From JANNBN01 sp031385545 (GTDB taxonomy: Bacteria; Actinomycetota; Acidimicrobiia; Acidimicrobiales; JANYDT01), in contig JANNBN010000140.1 of the NCBI GenBank assembly GCA_031385545.1, positions 1-64,000 on the forward strand: 64,000 nucleotides of DNA, in the 5' to 3' direction. Made by a program: the position numbers and the translations under genes. Position 1 is the stretch's first letter, and each line of letters starts with the position of its first letter. Positions 43,309-52,109 of the stretch are shown here, piece by piece. Below the pieces are notes generated by a model, which saw nothing but the letters and a program-made list of their open reading frames with translations, did not search any database and was not told where the DNA came from.

Positions 43309-45192
43309 TCAACGAACTTCGTCCCCTGGCTGAGCGGCCGCCGTTCCAAGGTACGCATCAATCACATGTTGGTTCCGCTGCACCTCGGCAGGGGTTCCTT
43401 CGGCGATAACCCGGCCCTGGTCAAGCACGGTGATGCGGTCGCAGATGGTGGTGATGAAGCCAAGGTCGTGGTCGATCACCAACACGCCGGCGCCGACGGC
43501 TGCGGCAATCCGCCGCACGTGGTTCACCATTTCCAACGACTCGGTCTCGCTCATCCCGGAGGTCGGTTCATCGAGCAGCAGGAACGCCGGTCGCAGCGCA
43601 GCGGCACGCGCGATCTCCAGCCGCCGCTGGTTGCCGTAGTCCAGCGTCGAGGCCCGACGATCCGCCATGTCGCCAAGCCCGGAGAGGCGCAGCAACTCCT
43701 CGACGCCAGGTCCACCGCCACGCGACGCTCGGTATTTCGCAGCGACCAGGTCCGCGATGGCGATGTTCTCACGCACAGCTAAGGACCCGAACACGCGAAG
43801 GTTCTGAAACGTACGGGCGATTCCCTGCCGGGCCCTCTTGTGCGGAGGGCCAACGACTTCGGTGTCACCCAACACGACGCAGCCCGTGGTCGGCTGATAG
43901 ATGCCGGTCAGCAGATTGACAACGGTTGTCTTGCCCGCCCCGTTCGGCCCGATGAGCCCGTGGATCGATCCCGGGGCTACCTCGAAGGACACGCCGTCGA
44001 CGGCGGTGAAACCGCCGAACGTGACACCCAGGTCGGTCGTCACGAGCCGCAACCCGCTCGGTGCTGCAATGACATCAGCCGAAGTCGCCGACGGCACCGC
44101 GGACAATCGTCGGGTGAACCGACGCATGAACCGGTGCATGAACTTGTGCAACAGCTCGCCGGCGTCGAATTCACCCAAGAGCCCAGACGATCGGACCAAC
44201 AGCACCGCCAGCAGTGCAGCTGCCAGGAACAGGTCGGGGAACCCGTCGACCTTCGGCCAGGTGAAACCGAGGAAGTGAGGACCGTCGCCCAGGAACCGGG
44301 TGAACTCTTTGCCGGCCGTGATGAACACCGTGCCGAATATGGCGCCGGTGACCGTTCTCATGCCACCGACCACCAACATCGCCAGGATGAGGATGGTCGG
44401 CTCAAACGCGAACTGCCGTGGACCAAGCGACCCGAGCGATTGGGTCTGCAAGATTCCGCCCAAGCCCACAACCGCACCGCTCACGACAAACGCGATCAGA
44501 CGAGGGCGGAAGACATCGATGCCCATCGCCGCCGCAGCCAGTTCGTCTTCCCGGGTCGCAACGGCCAACCGGCCGCTGCGCGAGTGACGGAACCAGACAG
44601 CAACGACGATCGCGAGTACCGCGCCCGCAACCGGCCACGAGGCTCCTGAGAGGCGCGGGATGCTGCTCAATCCGCCCGTGCCGTTCGTTAGGTCCTTCCA
44701 ATTGTTTGCAACCTGCAGCACGACGAAAAGCAACGCGAGGGTGATCATGGTGGCCGCCAGACCCGAGGTGCGAGCGACGACGAGTCCGAGAAGTGCAGCA
44801 ACCAGTGTCGCGACGGCAATGCCGATGATGGCAGCCAGCCGCGGATCGACAACGATCTCACGGATGCCGAACGGAGCCTTGGCGGTGAGAATGACACTCT
44901 TGCGTGCGAGCGGGATGGACAGCAGAGCCATCACATACGCGGCGATCGAAGCCAGGCCCAGATGACCGAAAGACAGCACGCCTGTGTTGCCGACGAACAC
45001 GTGGAATCCAATGACCATCACCATGTTTGTCAGCAGCGTGGCAACGAGCGCATCTCGCGACGACCCTCCTCCGGCGGCGTAGGCGAACCCGCCCAGCACG
45101 ACACCCGCAAGCACTGCCAAGTTCGCAACGAGCGACGCCACAGCCTGCGGGCCTGCTGTTCCCAGGAGAGCGCGGTGGCGTTCCATCATCAC
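43309..45192 (-). CDS. Branched-chain amino acid-type ABC permease-ATPase fusion (LivM-LivG)
   Basis: 627 aa, GTG start. The first about 320 residues are a LivM permease with about eight to nine membrane segments (VFVGNTGVLSFGHLGLASIAAYVMAL; GMRTVTGAIFGTVFI). After a basic linker (HKFMHRFMRRFTRR) an ATPase follows: GLIGPNGAGKTTVVNLLTG (Walker A), LDYGNQRRLEIARAAALRP (signature) and LLLDEPTSGM (Walker B). It overlaps livH by 4 nt. It is the last gene of the four-gene transporter operon. Confidence 0.9.
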   Translation of the reverse strand: MMMERHRALLGTAGPQAVASLVANLAVLAGVVLGGFAYAAGGGSSRDALVATLLTNMVMVIGFHVFVGNTGVLSFGHLGLASIAAYVMALLSIPLARKSVILTAKAPFGIREIVVDPRLAAIIGIAVATLVAALLGLVVARTSGLAATMITLALLFVVLQVANNWKDLTNGTGGLSSIPRLSGASWPVAGAVLAIVVAVWFRHSRSGRLAVATREDELAAAAMGIDVFRPRLIAFVVSGAVVGLGGILQTQSLGSLGPRQFAFEPTILILAMLVVGGMRTVTGAIFGTVFITAGKEFTRFLGDGPHFLGFTWPKVDGFPDLFLAAALLAVLLVRSSGLLGEFDAGELLHKFMHRFMRRFTRRLSAVPSATSADVIAAPSGLRLVTTDLGVTFGGFTAVDGVSFEVAPGSIHGLIGPNGAGKTTVVNLLTGIYQPTTGCVVLGDTEVVGPPHKRARQGIARTFQNLRVFGSLAVRENIAIADLVAAKYRASRGGGPGVEELLRLSGLGDMADRRASTLDYGNQRRLEIARAAALRPAFLLLDEPTSGMSETESLEMVNHVRRIAAAVGAGVLVIDHDLGFITTICDRITVLDQGRVIAEGTPAEVQRNQHVIDAYLGTAAAQPGDEVR

Positions 45193-46073
45193 ACGCGCTC
45201 TGCAGTTGTCACCGTGAACAGACCCTGGGGCCGAACCACGAACAGCACAGCGATGGCCACGAACACGAACGCGTCGGACAGCCCTTCGATGCCCGACGGG
45301 AGCGCTGTCCGGACGAACACCTCGACCACGCCGAGCGCCAACCCGCCGATCACGGCACCCTTCAAGCTGCCGAGTCCACCGATGATCGCAGCGATGACCG
45401 CCTTGAGCAGCGGATCAGCTCCCATTCGCGGATCTGCAGAACCGCGCCGCAACAGGTACAGGCTTCCCCCGACTCCGGCGAGCAGGCCGGCGAACGCGAA
45501 CGCACCGGAAATCACTCGGTTCGCCTTCACACCCATCAGCCGGGCCGCATCGAAGTCTTCTGCAGATGCACGTAGCGAGATGCCGAACAGGGTGTTGCGC
45601 AGTATCCAGCCGGTGGAGGCGAACGCCAGGACGGCAACAACTATCGAGATCACATCCCACCACTCGACCGTGAGACCACCGACCTCGAATGTCTTGAACG
45701 CGATGTCAGGCGCGGCGAACGTCCGTTGTTTGCTCCCCAACCAAATGCGCCATACGGAGTGGGACAGGATCTCGATCGCGAACGATGTCAGCAGGAGCGT
45801 GAACGGGCTGGCGTTGCGGACACGCCGGAACGCCACCAGTTCGATGGCCATCGACAGCAGGACTGCCGCCGCAATCGCTGCGGGTACGACAACGATCCAC
45901 GCGACTTCGCGTTCACGCAGGAAATACATCACGTAAGCACCAACGGTAAGCAGTTCGCCGTGCGCGAAGTTGACGAGGTGCATCACCCCGAACAGCATCG
46001 ACACACCGATGGCGAGCAGCGCATACGTGGCCCCGACACCCAGACCGTCGATCAGGTTCTGGATGACCGACAT
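45189..46073 (-). CDS. Branched-chain amino acid-type ABC permease (LivH)
   Basis: 294 aa with about eight hydrophobic segments. LIDGLGVGATYALLAIGVSMLFGVMHLVNFAHGELLTVGAYVMY is the diagnostic LivH start; GGLGSLKGAVIGGLALGVVEVF is the conserved late segment. It overlaps the preceding ATPase by 1 nt (TGATG) and the following fusion by 4 nt. The substrate may be an amine or amino-acid-like compound, given the gamma-glutamyl genes next door (inference). Confidence 0.9.
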   Translation of the reverse strand: MSVIQNLIDGLGVGATYALLAIGVSMLFGVMHLVNFAHGELLTVGAYVMYFLREREVAWIVVVPAAIAAAVLLSMAIELVAFRRVRNASPFTLLLTSFAIEILSHSVWRIWLGSKQRTFAAPDIAFKTFEVGGLTVEWWDVISIVVAVLAFASTGWILRNTLFGISLRASAEDFDAARLMGVKANRVISGAFAFAGLLAGVGGSLYLLRRGSADPRMGADPLLKAVIAAIIGGLGSLKGAVIGGLALGVVEVFVRTALPSGIEGLSDAFVFVAIAVLFVVRPQGLFTVTTAERV

Positions 46074-46777
46074 CAGACGTTGCCCACGTAACTGGCGAAC
46101 AGATCGCCGTGGGACAACAGGTCAGCGCCCGTCCCTTCAGCAACGATCGACCCGGTACGCAGCACGTACCCGCGATCTGCGATACCCAGTACACGTTGCG
46201 CTTGCTGCTCGACCACAAGAACGGTTCGGCCGTTCGCCTTGAGGCTGACCAGCAGGTCGAAAATAACATCGACCATGGTGGGAGCCAGCCCGAGGCACGG
46301 CTCATCGAGCAGCAACACCTTTGGGTCACTCATCAACGCACGTGCGACGGCGAGCTGCTGAGCCTGTCCGCCCGACAGGTACCCGGCCGACACATCCCAC
46401 TTCTCACGCAGGATCGGAAACAGCGAGGCCATCTCGTCGAGCCGATCGGAACGGAACCGTTTCGGCTGAGTCACCGAGGCCAGCAGCAGGTTGTCCTTGA
46501 CCGAAAGGTCTTTGAAGATCCGGCGTCGCTCCGGCACAAGCGCGAGGCCAGAGGCGACCAACGACGCCGGGTCACGTCCTGTGACATCGACACCGTTGAA
46601 CACGACCCGGCCCGACGCAGGACGCAGCAGACCGACGACGGTCGACAACAGTGTGGTCTTACCGGCCCCGTTGGGGCCTACCAACGCAACCAGTTCACCC
46701 TGTCCGACGTGAAGCGAGGCGTCGCGCAGAGCCGTGAGCGCGCCGTACTTTGTGGTGAGGTTCTCGACCGCCAGCAC
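46073..46777 (-). CDS. Branched-chain amino acid-type ABC ATPase (LivF)
   Basis: 234 aa. ALVGPNGAGKTTLLSTVVGLL (Walker A), LSGGQAQQLAVARALM (signature) and VLLLDEPCLGLAP (Walker B) are intact. C-terminal GSIVAEGTGADLL is LivF-like. It follows the binding protein by 45 bp. Confidence 0.92.
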   Translation of the reverse strand: MLAVENLTTKYGALTALRDASLHVGQGELVALVGPNGAGKTTLLSTVVGLLRPASGRVVFNGVDVTGRDPASLVASGLALVPERRRIFKDLSVKDNLLLASVTQPKRFRSDRLDEMASLFPILREKWDVSAGYLSGGQAQQLAVARALMSDPKVLLLDEPCLGLAPTMVDVIFDLLVSLKANGRTVLVVEQQAQRVLGIADRGYVLRTGSIVAEGTGADLLSHGDLFASYVGNV

Positions 46778-46822
46778 GGCAGCGTCAGCTCTTGTCCCGG
46801 GCCTGCGTCGGTGGCCGACGGA

Positions 46823-48082
46823 TCAGCCAGCGACAACCTTGGGACTGAATGCAGTTTCGAGAGCGGGCTTGCCGTCCTTGACCGTCAGAATGGTCACCTT
46901 GCGGTTCGGCGTTCCTGCGGTACCCGCGTAGGACACTTCACCGGTGGTGAACGTGCCGGTGAGGGTGCTGATGGTTTCGATCAGCTTCTTGCCTTCGGTT
47001 GTGCACGCATCGGTGGCTGCCTTGATTGCGATCTGCGTGGCGTCTGCGCCGAGCGCTCCGAACGCCACGGTCTCGATCTTTTCGCCGCCCGAAGCTGCGT
47101 AATCATCGAGGAACTTCTGCACGCCGTTGTCGGCAGACGGGAAGGTGTGCGTGGTGAAGTAGACACCTTCTGCGTCGGCACCAATCGACCAGATGAGGCT
47201 TGCGTCGAACCCGTCAGCAGAAATGACCGTCGACTTCACGCCGGCCTGGCGCAGCTGCTTCAGGAAAACACCGGCCTCGGGCAGGAAGAACGACGAGTAG
47301 ATGGCGTCAGGTTGAGGCGACATGGCCTTGATCTCGTTGACCTGCGAGGAGAAGTCGGTCTGGCCGAACTTGAACGCAAGGTCTTTCTCGACCTTGCCGC
47401 CTGCTTTCTCGAAGACCTCTTTGAATGCGGCCTGTGGGATGTTGAAGTACGGGATCTCGTTGGAGGACAGCATCACCGCTGACTTCAGCCCCTTCGAGGT
47501 GGCGAACTCAGCTGCTGCTGAACCCTGTACCTTGTCGTTGAACGACACCAGGAACGAACCACGGGCGGGGTCAGGAAGCACCGTCTCGGTGGAGCCGACG
47601 AACAGCACCGGCACGTCGCCCTTGGTGATTTCCAGGATCGGGTTGCCGTAGTCGGAGAACGGAGGACCGAGAATGATGTCTGCGCCGTTATCGATGAGCT
47701 CCTGTACCGCACGCTGCGCTGCGGGGTAATCCGCCGGGTCCGCGCTGATCTGCTTCACCTCGTACTCGACCGGTTTGCCACCCACACCACCCGCGGCGTT
47801 GACTCCGTCGATGATGAATTTGGCAGCTGCTGATGCAGGCTTGTCCGAGATGGCACCCAGGTTGAAGTCGGCGGCGAACGCGATGCGCAGCGGTTCCTCG
47901 AGTTGGCAGTCGCCAGCAGCGGCAGCAACGGCAGCGGTCGTGTCAGCAGCGGCAGCAACGGCAGCGGTCGTGTCCGGAGCGTCAGCCGCCGTTGTGTCGG
48001 TCGACGTGGACGAGCTTCCCCCGCAGGCGGAGACGAGGATCGCCGCAACTGCGGTGGCGGCAAGCAAACGTGCAGGTTTCAT
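46823..48082 (-). CDS. ABC transporter substrate-binding lipoprotein
   Basis: 419 aa from ATG 48082 with AGGAGA upstream; the longer frame was rejected. Lipobox LVSACGG gives Cys21 or so as lipidation site. An Ala/Thr/Asp-rich tether (about 22-62) made partly of a 30-bp duplication precedes a periplasmic-binding-type domain (LRIAFAADFNLGAISDKPA; VDLG-like DAIYSSFFLPEAGVFLKQL; DGFDASLIWSIGADAEGVYFTTH). Peripla_BP_6 group, first gene of the transporter operon, divergent from the PuuD-like gene. Confidence 0.9.
   Translation of the reverse strand: MKPARLLAATAVAAILVSACGGSSSTSTDTTAADAPDTTAAVAAAADTTAAVAAAAGDCQLEEPLRIAFAADFNLGAISDKPASAAAKFIIDGVNAAGGVGGKPVEYEVKQISADPADYPAAQRAVQELIDNGADIILGPPFSDYGNPILEITKGDVPVLFVGSTETVLPDPARGSFLVSFNDKVQGSAAAEFATSKGLKSAVMLSSNEIPYFNIPQAAFKEVFEKAGGKVEKDLAFKFGQTDFSSQVNEIKAMSPQPDAIYSSFFLPEAGVFLKQLRQAGVKSTVISADGFDASLIWSIGADAEGVYFTTHTFPSADNGVQKFLDDYAASGGEKIETVAFGALGADATQIAIKAATDACTTEGKKLIETISTLTGTFTTGEVSYAGTAGTPNRKVTILTVKDGKPALETAFSPKVVAG
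47915..47974. repeat. 30-bp perfect tandem duplication in the lipoprotein tether
   Basis: Two identical 30-bp units (47915-47944 and 47945-47974) encode D-T-T-A-A-V-A-A-A-A twice. It is in frame, so it only changes the length of the surface tether. Confidence 0.95.
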
Positions 48083-48157
48083 TGGTCTCTCCTGGGTGGC
48101 TGTTGATCCAACATACAAATCGGCGGTGGAGGCCAGCCGATCTTCGAGATCAATCGT

Positions 48158-48172
48158 TTGGTACCGTACCAA
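48158..48172. promoter_or_regulatory. TTGGTAC-type inverted repeat in the divergent transporter/PuuD promoter region
   Basis: TTGGTAC at 48158-48164 and GTACCAA at 48166-48172 around a single C. It lies 76 bp upstream of the transporter operon start and 45 bp upstream of the chosen PuuD-like start. It shares its half-site with the perfect palindrome before the P450 gene. Confidence 0.55.
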
Positions 48173-48216
48173 TGTTTCCGGACAGTTGCCCGTCGGCGCG
48201 GGATATCGTTTCGTTC

Positions 48217-48951
48217 GTGACCGAACGAACCCGACGCCCCCTGATCGCGATGAGTGGTCGGCGCTGGAAGGGCGCCGACATCGGCGGGCTCCCGGACAAC
48301 TTCACCGAGGTGCCGTTCGACCTTCATTGCGGGTCGTATGCCGATGCAGTTCACGCTGCCGGCGGAACCCCTGTCTTCATGCCCTGCACCATGGCGGCGC
48401 TCGATGTTCTTGACCACGTCGACGCACTGGTTCTCACCGGCGGCTCCGACGTGTCGCCCGCCCGCTACGGCGAAGACCCCCACCCGGCCGTCTACGGCGT
48501 CGACGATCATCGCGACGATGTCGAGATTGCGCTGGTCCACGCTGCCATCCAACGGGGCATGCCCATCCTTGCGATTTGCCGCGGCATGCAGGTCCTCAAC
48601 GTTGCGACAGGCGGGTCGCTGCTGCAGCACCTTGAGCCTGGCGACGGCGACCACCACGCGGCGTGGGACGTCGATCCCGGCGCGCTGGTCCACGAGGTGC
48701 ATTTTGCAACAGGCTCCATCGCAGCCGGTGCCTTTGGTCCGGCGTGCCAGGTGAACTCGCTGCACCATCAGGCGCTCGGTCGTCTGGGCACGGGGGTCGT
48801 CGCCACCGGCCACTCCGCCGACGGAACCATCGAAGCAGCAGAGATACCCGGGCACGACGTGCTCGCGGTGCAATGGCATCCGGAGTTGGTGCACGCGCAT
48901 CCCGACCCATCGTTTGCGTGGCTGGTTAGCACTGCGACTCGCAGCGGCTGA
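48217..48951 (+). CDS. PuuD-like gamma-glutamyl hydrolase (class I GATase, C26)
   Basis: 244 aa from GTG 48217; ATG 48172 would add 15 residues and falls inside the inverted repeat. RPLIAMSGRRWKG starts the domain; GTPVFMPC and ALVLTGGSDVSPARYGE follow; nucleophile Cys is in AICRGMQVLNVATGGSLLQHL; and the histidine-glutamate pair is in VQWHPELVH. These are PuuD-type enzymes that release glutamate from gamma-glutamyl amines. A TTCGTTCG/CGAACGAA hairpin (48210-48229) overlaps the start. P450 and GS-like genes follow. Confidence 0.85.
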   Translation: MTERTRRPLIAMSGRRWKGADIGGLPDNFTEVPFDLHCGSYADAVHAAGGTPVFMPCTMAALDVLDHVDALVLTGGSDVSPARYGEDPHPAVYGVDDHRDDVEIALVHAAIQRGMPILAICRGMQVLNVATGGSLLQHLEPGDGDHHAAWDVDPGALVHEVHFATGSIAAGAFGPACQVNSLHHQALGRLGTGVVATGHSADGTIEAAEIPGHDVLAVQWHPELVHAHPDPSFAWLVSTATRSG

Positions 48952-48970
48952 CCCTTCCTCGCCGCTTGCA

Positions 48971-48992
48971 TCTCGTTTGGTACCAAACGAGA
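48971..48992. promoter_or_regulatory. 22-bp perfect palindrome upstream of the second P450
   Basis: The central 20 bases are CTCGTTTGGTACCAAACGAG, with one more matching base on each side. It ends 8 bp before the P450 ATG at 49001, overlapping the ribosome-binding region, so a bound repressor would block the gene. The core TTGGTACCAA recurs near 48158 and 55406. Confidence 0.7.
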
Positions 48993-49000
48993 ATGAGGTC

Positions 49001-50293
49001 ATGAGCGGCCCACACCCGAGCGCAGACCTGGTCAACGGGCTCGGCCCGATCGACGCCGATCTGTCGGACCCCGATGCGTTCACCGCCGGCGTCCCGCATG
49101 CCACGTTCCGGCACCTGCGCGACCATGACCCGGTCCATTGGACGCCCGAATCAGACGGTGGGCGGGGCTTCTGGTCGGTGACGCGCTACGACGATCTGCT
49201 GGCTGTCAGCCGCGACCCAGAGACGTTCAGCGCAGCACACGGCATACGAATAGAAGATATGACCACAGACGAAGCTGCGGCGCGCAGCACCATGATGGAG
49301 ACCGACGCTCCGGAGCACACCCGGTTCCGCCGGCTTGTCAGCAAGCCGTTCAACCGTCGTGAAGTCTGGACGTACGAGGTCGGGCTGCGGGCCATTGCAA
49401 AGGCGGTCGTCGACCGCATGGCAACGACCACCTCGTTCGATTTCGTCGGCGAGATCGCACGCGAACTACCCATGCGTATGCTCGGCCAACTCCTGGGTGT
49501 TGACCAGGCAGACGGACCGTGGCTCGTTGAACGAGGCGACATGCTGCTGGGCAACACCGACCCCGACTACACCGCGCACCCCGTCGGCCTGGTGGACACC
49601 GACGAGTTCCGCTTGATGCCGTTCCGCTCCCCCGCCGGATACGAACTGTTCAAGTACGCCGAAGAGCAGGCCCGCATGCGGCGCGCTGCGCCGACCGACG
49701 ACGTGATCAGCGACCTGTTGGGCCGACCACCGGTCGGCGAACCGCTCACCGACCTGGAGTTCAAGAACTTCTTCACGCTGCTGGTCGCTGCGGGCAACGA
49801 CACCACGCGCTACACCATGGCTGCGGGGCTGAAGGCGCTCGTGGAGCGGCCCGAGCAGCTTGCGGAACTCCGTGATTCGATCGGCTCCAACCCGAAGCTC
49901 ATGGACTCGGCGGTCGAAGAAATCCTCCGCTGGGGAACCGTCACCATGCACTTCCGGCGCACCGCTACCCGCGATGTCGAGATGCACGGCCGCACCATCC
50001 GGGGTGGCGACAAAGTAGTGATCTGGTTCATGGGTGCTGACTACGACGAGCGTCAATTCCCGGACCCCTATCGGTTCGATATCCACCGCTTCCCCAACGA
50101 CCATTGCGCGTTCGGGCGGCTGTCGCCGCACCTGTGTCTCGGGGCGCACCTGGCGCGGCTGGAGATCCGTGTCCTGCTCGATGAACTCCTCCCTCGACTG
50201 AGCGAAATCGTCATCACCGGCCCCATGCCACGGCTGCGGTCTAATTTCATCGCCGGGATCAAGCAGATCCCCGTCACCGTCACCTGGGCCTGA
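49001..50293 (+). CDS. Cytochrome P450 (module 2)
   Basis: 430 aa from ATG 49001. I-helix LLVAAGNDTTRYTMAAG, K-helix EEILRW, and heme loop FGRLSPHLCLGAHLARLE with the cysteine ligand. It is a CYP of the same general class as module 1 and again has no ferredoxin next to it. It lies 49 bp after the PuuD-like gene and 12 bp before the GS-like ligase, so the three form an operon. The substrate is unknown; a role in amine oxidation is inferred from context. Confidence 0.92.
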   Translation: MSGPHPSADLVNGLGPIDADLSDPDAFTAGVPHATFRHLRDHDPVHWTPESDGGRGFWSVTRYDDLLAVSRDPETFSAAHGIRIEDMTTDEAAARSTMMETDAPEHTRFRRLVSKPFNRREVWTYEVGLRAIAKAVVDRMATTTSFDFVGEIARELPMRMLGQLLGVDQADGPWLVERGDMLLGNTDPDYTAHPVGLVDTDEFRLMPFRSPAGYELFKYAEEQARMRRAAPTDDVISDLLGRPPVGEPLTDLEFKNFFTLLVAAGNDTTRYTMAAGLKALVERPEQLAELRDSIGSNPKLMDSAVEEILRWGTVTMHFRRTATRDVEMHGRTIRGGDKVVIWFMGADYDERQFPDPYRFDIHRFPNDHCAFGRLSPHLCLGAHLARLEIRVLLDELLPRLSEIVITGPMPRLRSNFIAGIKQIPVTVTWA

Positions 50294-50305
50294 GGAACTG
50301 TTGCC

Positions 50306-51628
50306 ATGACCGCCACCCCGTACCGCCGCATCCGTCCCATCTTCGCCGACCAGCTCGGGATCCCACGGTCGAAGTACCTGCCAACGTCAACCATGGGGCC
50401 AGGCAGTGCGCACGCCACCGGCCACTGCGTCACGCTGATCTCGCAGCACTACGACTTCTCGATGACCCCGGAGACGCCCAGCGCGCAGTTCGAAACCGGC
50501 ATGCCAGATATGGAATCGCGGTTCGACCTGGCCGATGTCCGGCCAGGCTGGGACGACGGGGTGGGCGTTGTCACCACCGACCTCTGGTACCACGATGCGC
50601 TCGTGGAATGGATTCCTCGGACCATCTTGCGGCGCGCCGTTGAACGATGGCAGTCCATCGGCCTGGAGCCATATGTGGGCATAGAGTTCGAGGCGTATCT
50701 GATGCAGCCGGACGCGGGGGCACCCGGTGGGTTCAGCCCGATCAGCGCTCCAGGCGGTTTCACCTACGGCGTCGGGGCGATGCTCGACCCCACCGGCGTC
50801 ATCGACGACGTGATGGACACCGCTGACCGTTGCGGCATCCCGCTGGAAAGCATCAACTCGGAATACGACACACCCCAGTGGGAACTGACGCTGCGATACA
50901 CCGACGCGCGGCGCGCGGCCGACGATGCGTTTCTCCTGAGAACGATGGCGCAGGAGGTGGCCCGTAAGCGTGGTTACCACCTCACGTTCATCGGTAAGCC
51001 GATCTCGACGAAGTCCGGGAGCGGACTGCATGTGAACGTCAGCGCGCGTACCACTACCAAGGGCAAGTCGCGAAACGCCTTCGCCGATGCGAAGGCCGCC
51101 GACGGGTTGTCGGCCACGGCGTTGCAAGCAGTTGCTGGCCTGGTCGCCCGGCACGAGTCGATGTCGGCAGTATGTGCACCTACGGTGAACGCATACAAGC
51201 GGCTGAAACCGGGGCAGCTCTCCGGGTACTGGGCCAACTGGGGCCTGGACCACCGCAGTGTCACGGTTCGCGTCCCACATGCCAGAGGCGACGCCACCAG
51301 GATCGAGCACCGTCTCGCAGATGGGGCCGCCAACCCCTACCTGGCGATTGCGGCCACGCTCAACGCGGCATGGTTGGGAATCGCCTCGAAGATGCCGACG
51401 CCACCGATGGAGACAGGCGACTCACTCGGGGAATCCGGCTCCACAACCCGACACGTACCGGCGACGCTGGGCGACGCGCTTGACGCGTTCGCAGCCGACG
51501 CCGAGTTTGCCGAGACGATGGGCTCAGAGTTCGCCGCCAACTTCCTGGCAGTGAAACGGGACGAGTACCGCAGGTATTTGGATCACGTGACGGACTGGGA
51601 ACTGAACACCTACCTGCCGTTTCACTAG
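50306..51628 (+). CDS. Glutamine-synthetase-like gamma-glutamyl ligase (module 2)
   Basis: 440 aa. YVGIEFEAYLM (metal site), ESINSEYDTPQWELTLRYTDARRAADDAFLLRTMAQEVAR, IGKPISTKSGSGLHVNVSA, NAYKRLKPGQLSGYWANWGLDHRSVTVRVP and TRIEHRLADGAANPYLAIAATL cover the catalytic domain. It is PuuA/GlnT-like rather than a housekeeping GlnA, which would be longer and carry the regulatory tyrosine loop. ATP-dependent gamma-glutamylation of an amine is predicted. It is in one operon with the PuuD-like hydrolase and P450. Confidence 0.88.
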   Translation: MTATPYRRIRPIFADQLGIPRSKYLPTSTMGPGSAHATGHCVTLISQHYDFSMTPETPSAQFETGMPDMESRFDLADVRPGWDDGVGVVTTDLWYHDALVEWIPRTILRRAVERWQSIGLEPYVGIEFEAYLMQPDAGAPGGFSPISAPGGFTYGVGAMLDPTGVIDDVMDTADRCGIPLESINSEYDTPQWELTLRYTDARRAADDAFLLRTMAQEVARKRGYHLTFIGKPISTKSGSGLHVNVSARTTTKGKSRNAFADAKAADGLSATALQAVAGLVARHESMSAVCAPTVNAYKRLKPGQLSGYWANWGLDHRSVTVRVPHARGDATRIEHRLADGAANPYLAIAATLNAAWLGIASKMPTPPMETGDSLGESGSTTRHVPATLGDALDAFAADAEFAETMGSEFAANFLAVKRDEYRRYLDHVTDWELNTYLPFH

Positions 51629-51687
51629 GTGTCGGCCTTGGGCTGGCCGAGTCTCGAGGGGTGCAACAGTTCCTCGTCGAAATTGAC

Positions 51688-51702
51688 GTATCAGACTGAT
51701 AC
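51688..51702. promoter_or_regulatory. Palindrome in the ParD/zeta promoter
   Basis: GTATCAG-A-CTGATAC, a perfect 7-1-7 inverted repeat, overlapping TTGACG at 51683-51688 (-35-like) and 29 bp before the antitoxin start. A TA autoregulatory operator is likely. Confidence 0.6.
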
Positions 51703-51731
51703 AGTTGTCTCAGAGAGAGACGGAGATGGCG

Positions 51732-52109
51732 ATGTCCAAGACTGCTTCTACACCCACCCGCGTTGCTGCCGACGTCGCAGCGTGTGCTGCTTCGGTTGCT
51801 CCGACAGAAAACAGGACGATCACCGAGCAGATCAACTACTGGGCTCGGATCGGTATGCAGGTAGAACGTTCCGGGTCGCTCGCCACACGCCGGATCCTCG
51901 CTGCCGCAACAGGGGAAGCCCAGTTCGGAACGCTCGACGCGAAAGAACGAACGGCGGCTCACGCCATTGTCGATGCCCGCATCGCAATGCGGGTGGCGCA
52001 GCAACGCTTCGGTCCTGATGCTCGGACCGCTGGTCAGACCACAGTCTCGCTCGACGCTGACGGCAGCCTCGTTGAGATCGCACCGAACGGGCGTCGTCGA
52101 CGTCTGTGA
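51732..52109 (+). CDS. ParD-like antitoxin of a zeta-toxin pair
   Basis: 125 aa from ATG 51732 with GGAG upstream. RTITEQINYWARIGMQVERSG (near 41-61) is the ParD-like ribbon-helix-helix region; LAAATGEAQFGTLDAKERTAAHAIVDARIA follows, as in actinobacterial antitoxins that precede zeta-type kinases. The stop overlaps the toxin GTG (GTGA). Confidence 0.8.
   Translation: MSKTASTPTRVAADVAACAASVAPTENRTITEQINYWARIGMQVERSGSLATRRILAAATGEAQFGTLDAKERTAAHAIVDARIAMRVAQQRFGPDARTAGQTTVSLDADGSLVEIAPNGRRRRL

Noticed and set aside
44962..45936. 324-codon plus-strand open frame opposite the LivM/LivH genes
   Set aside because: Low-complexity, threonine/serine/arginine-rich shadow of membrane protein genes.
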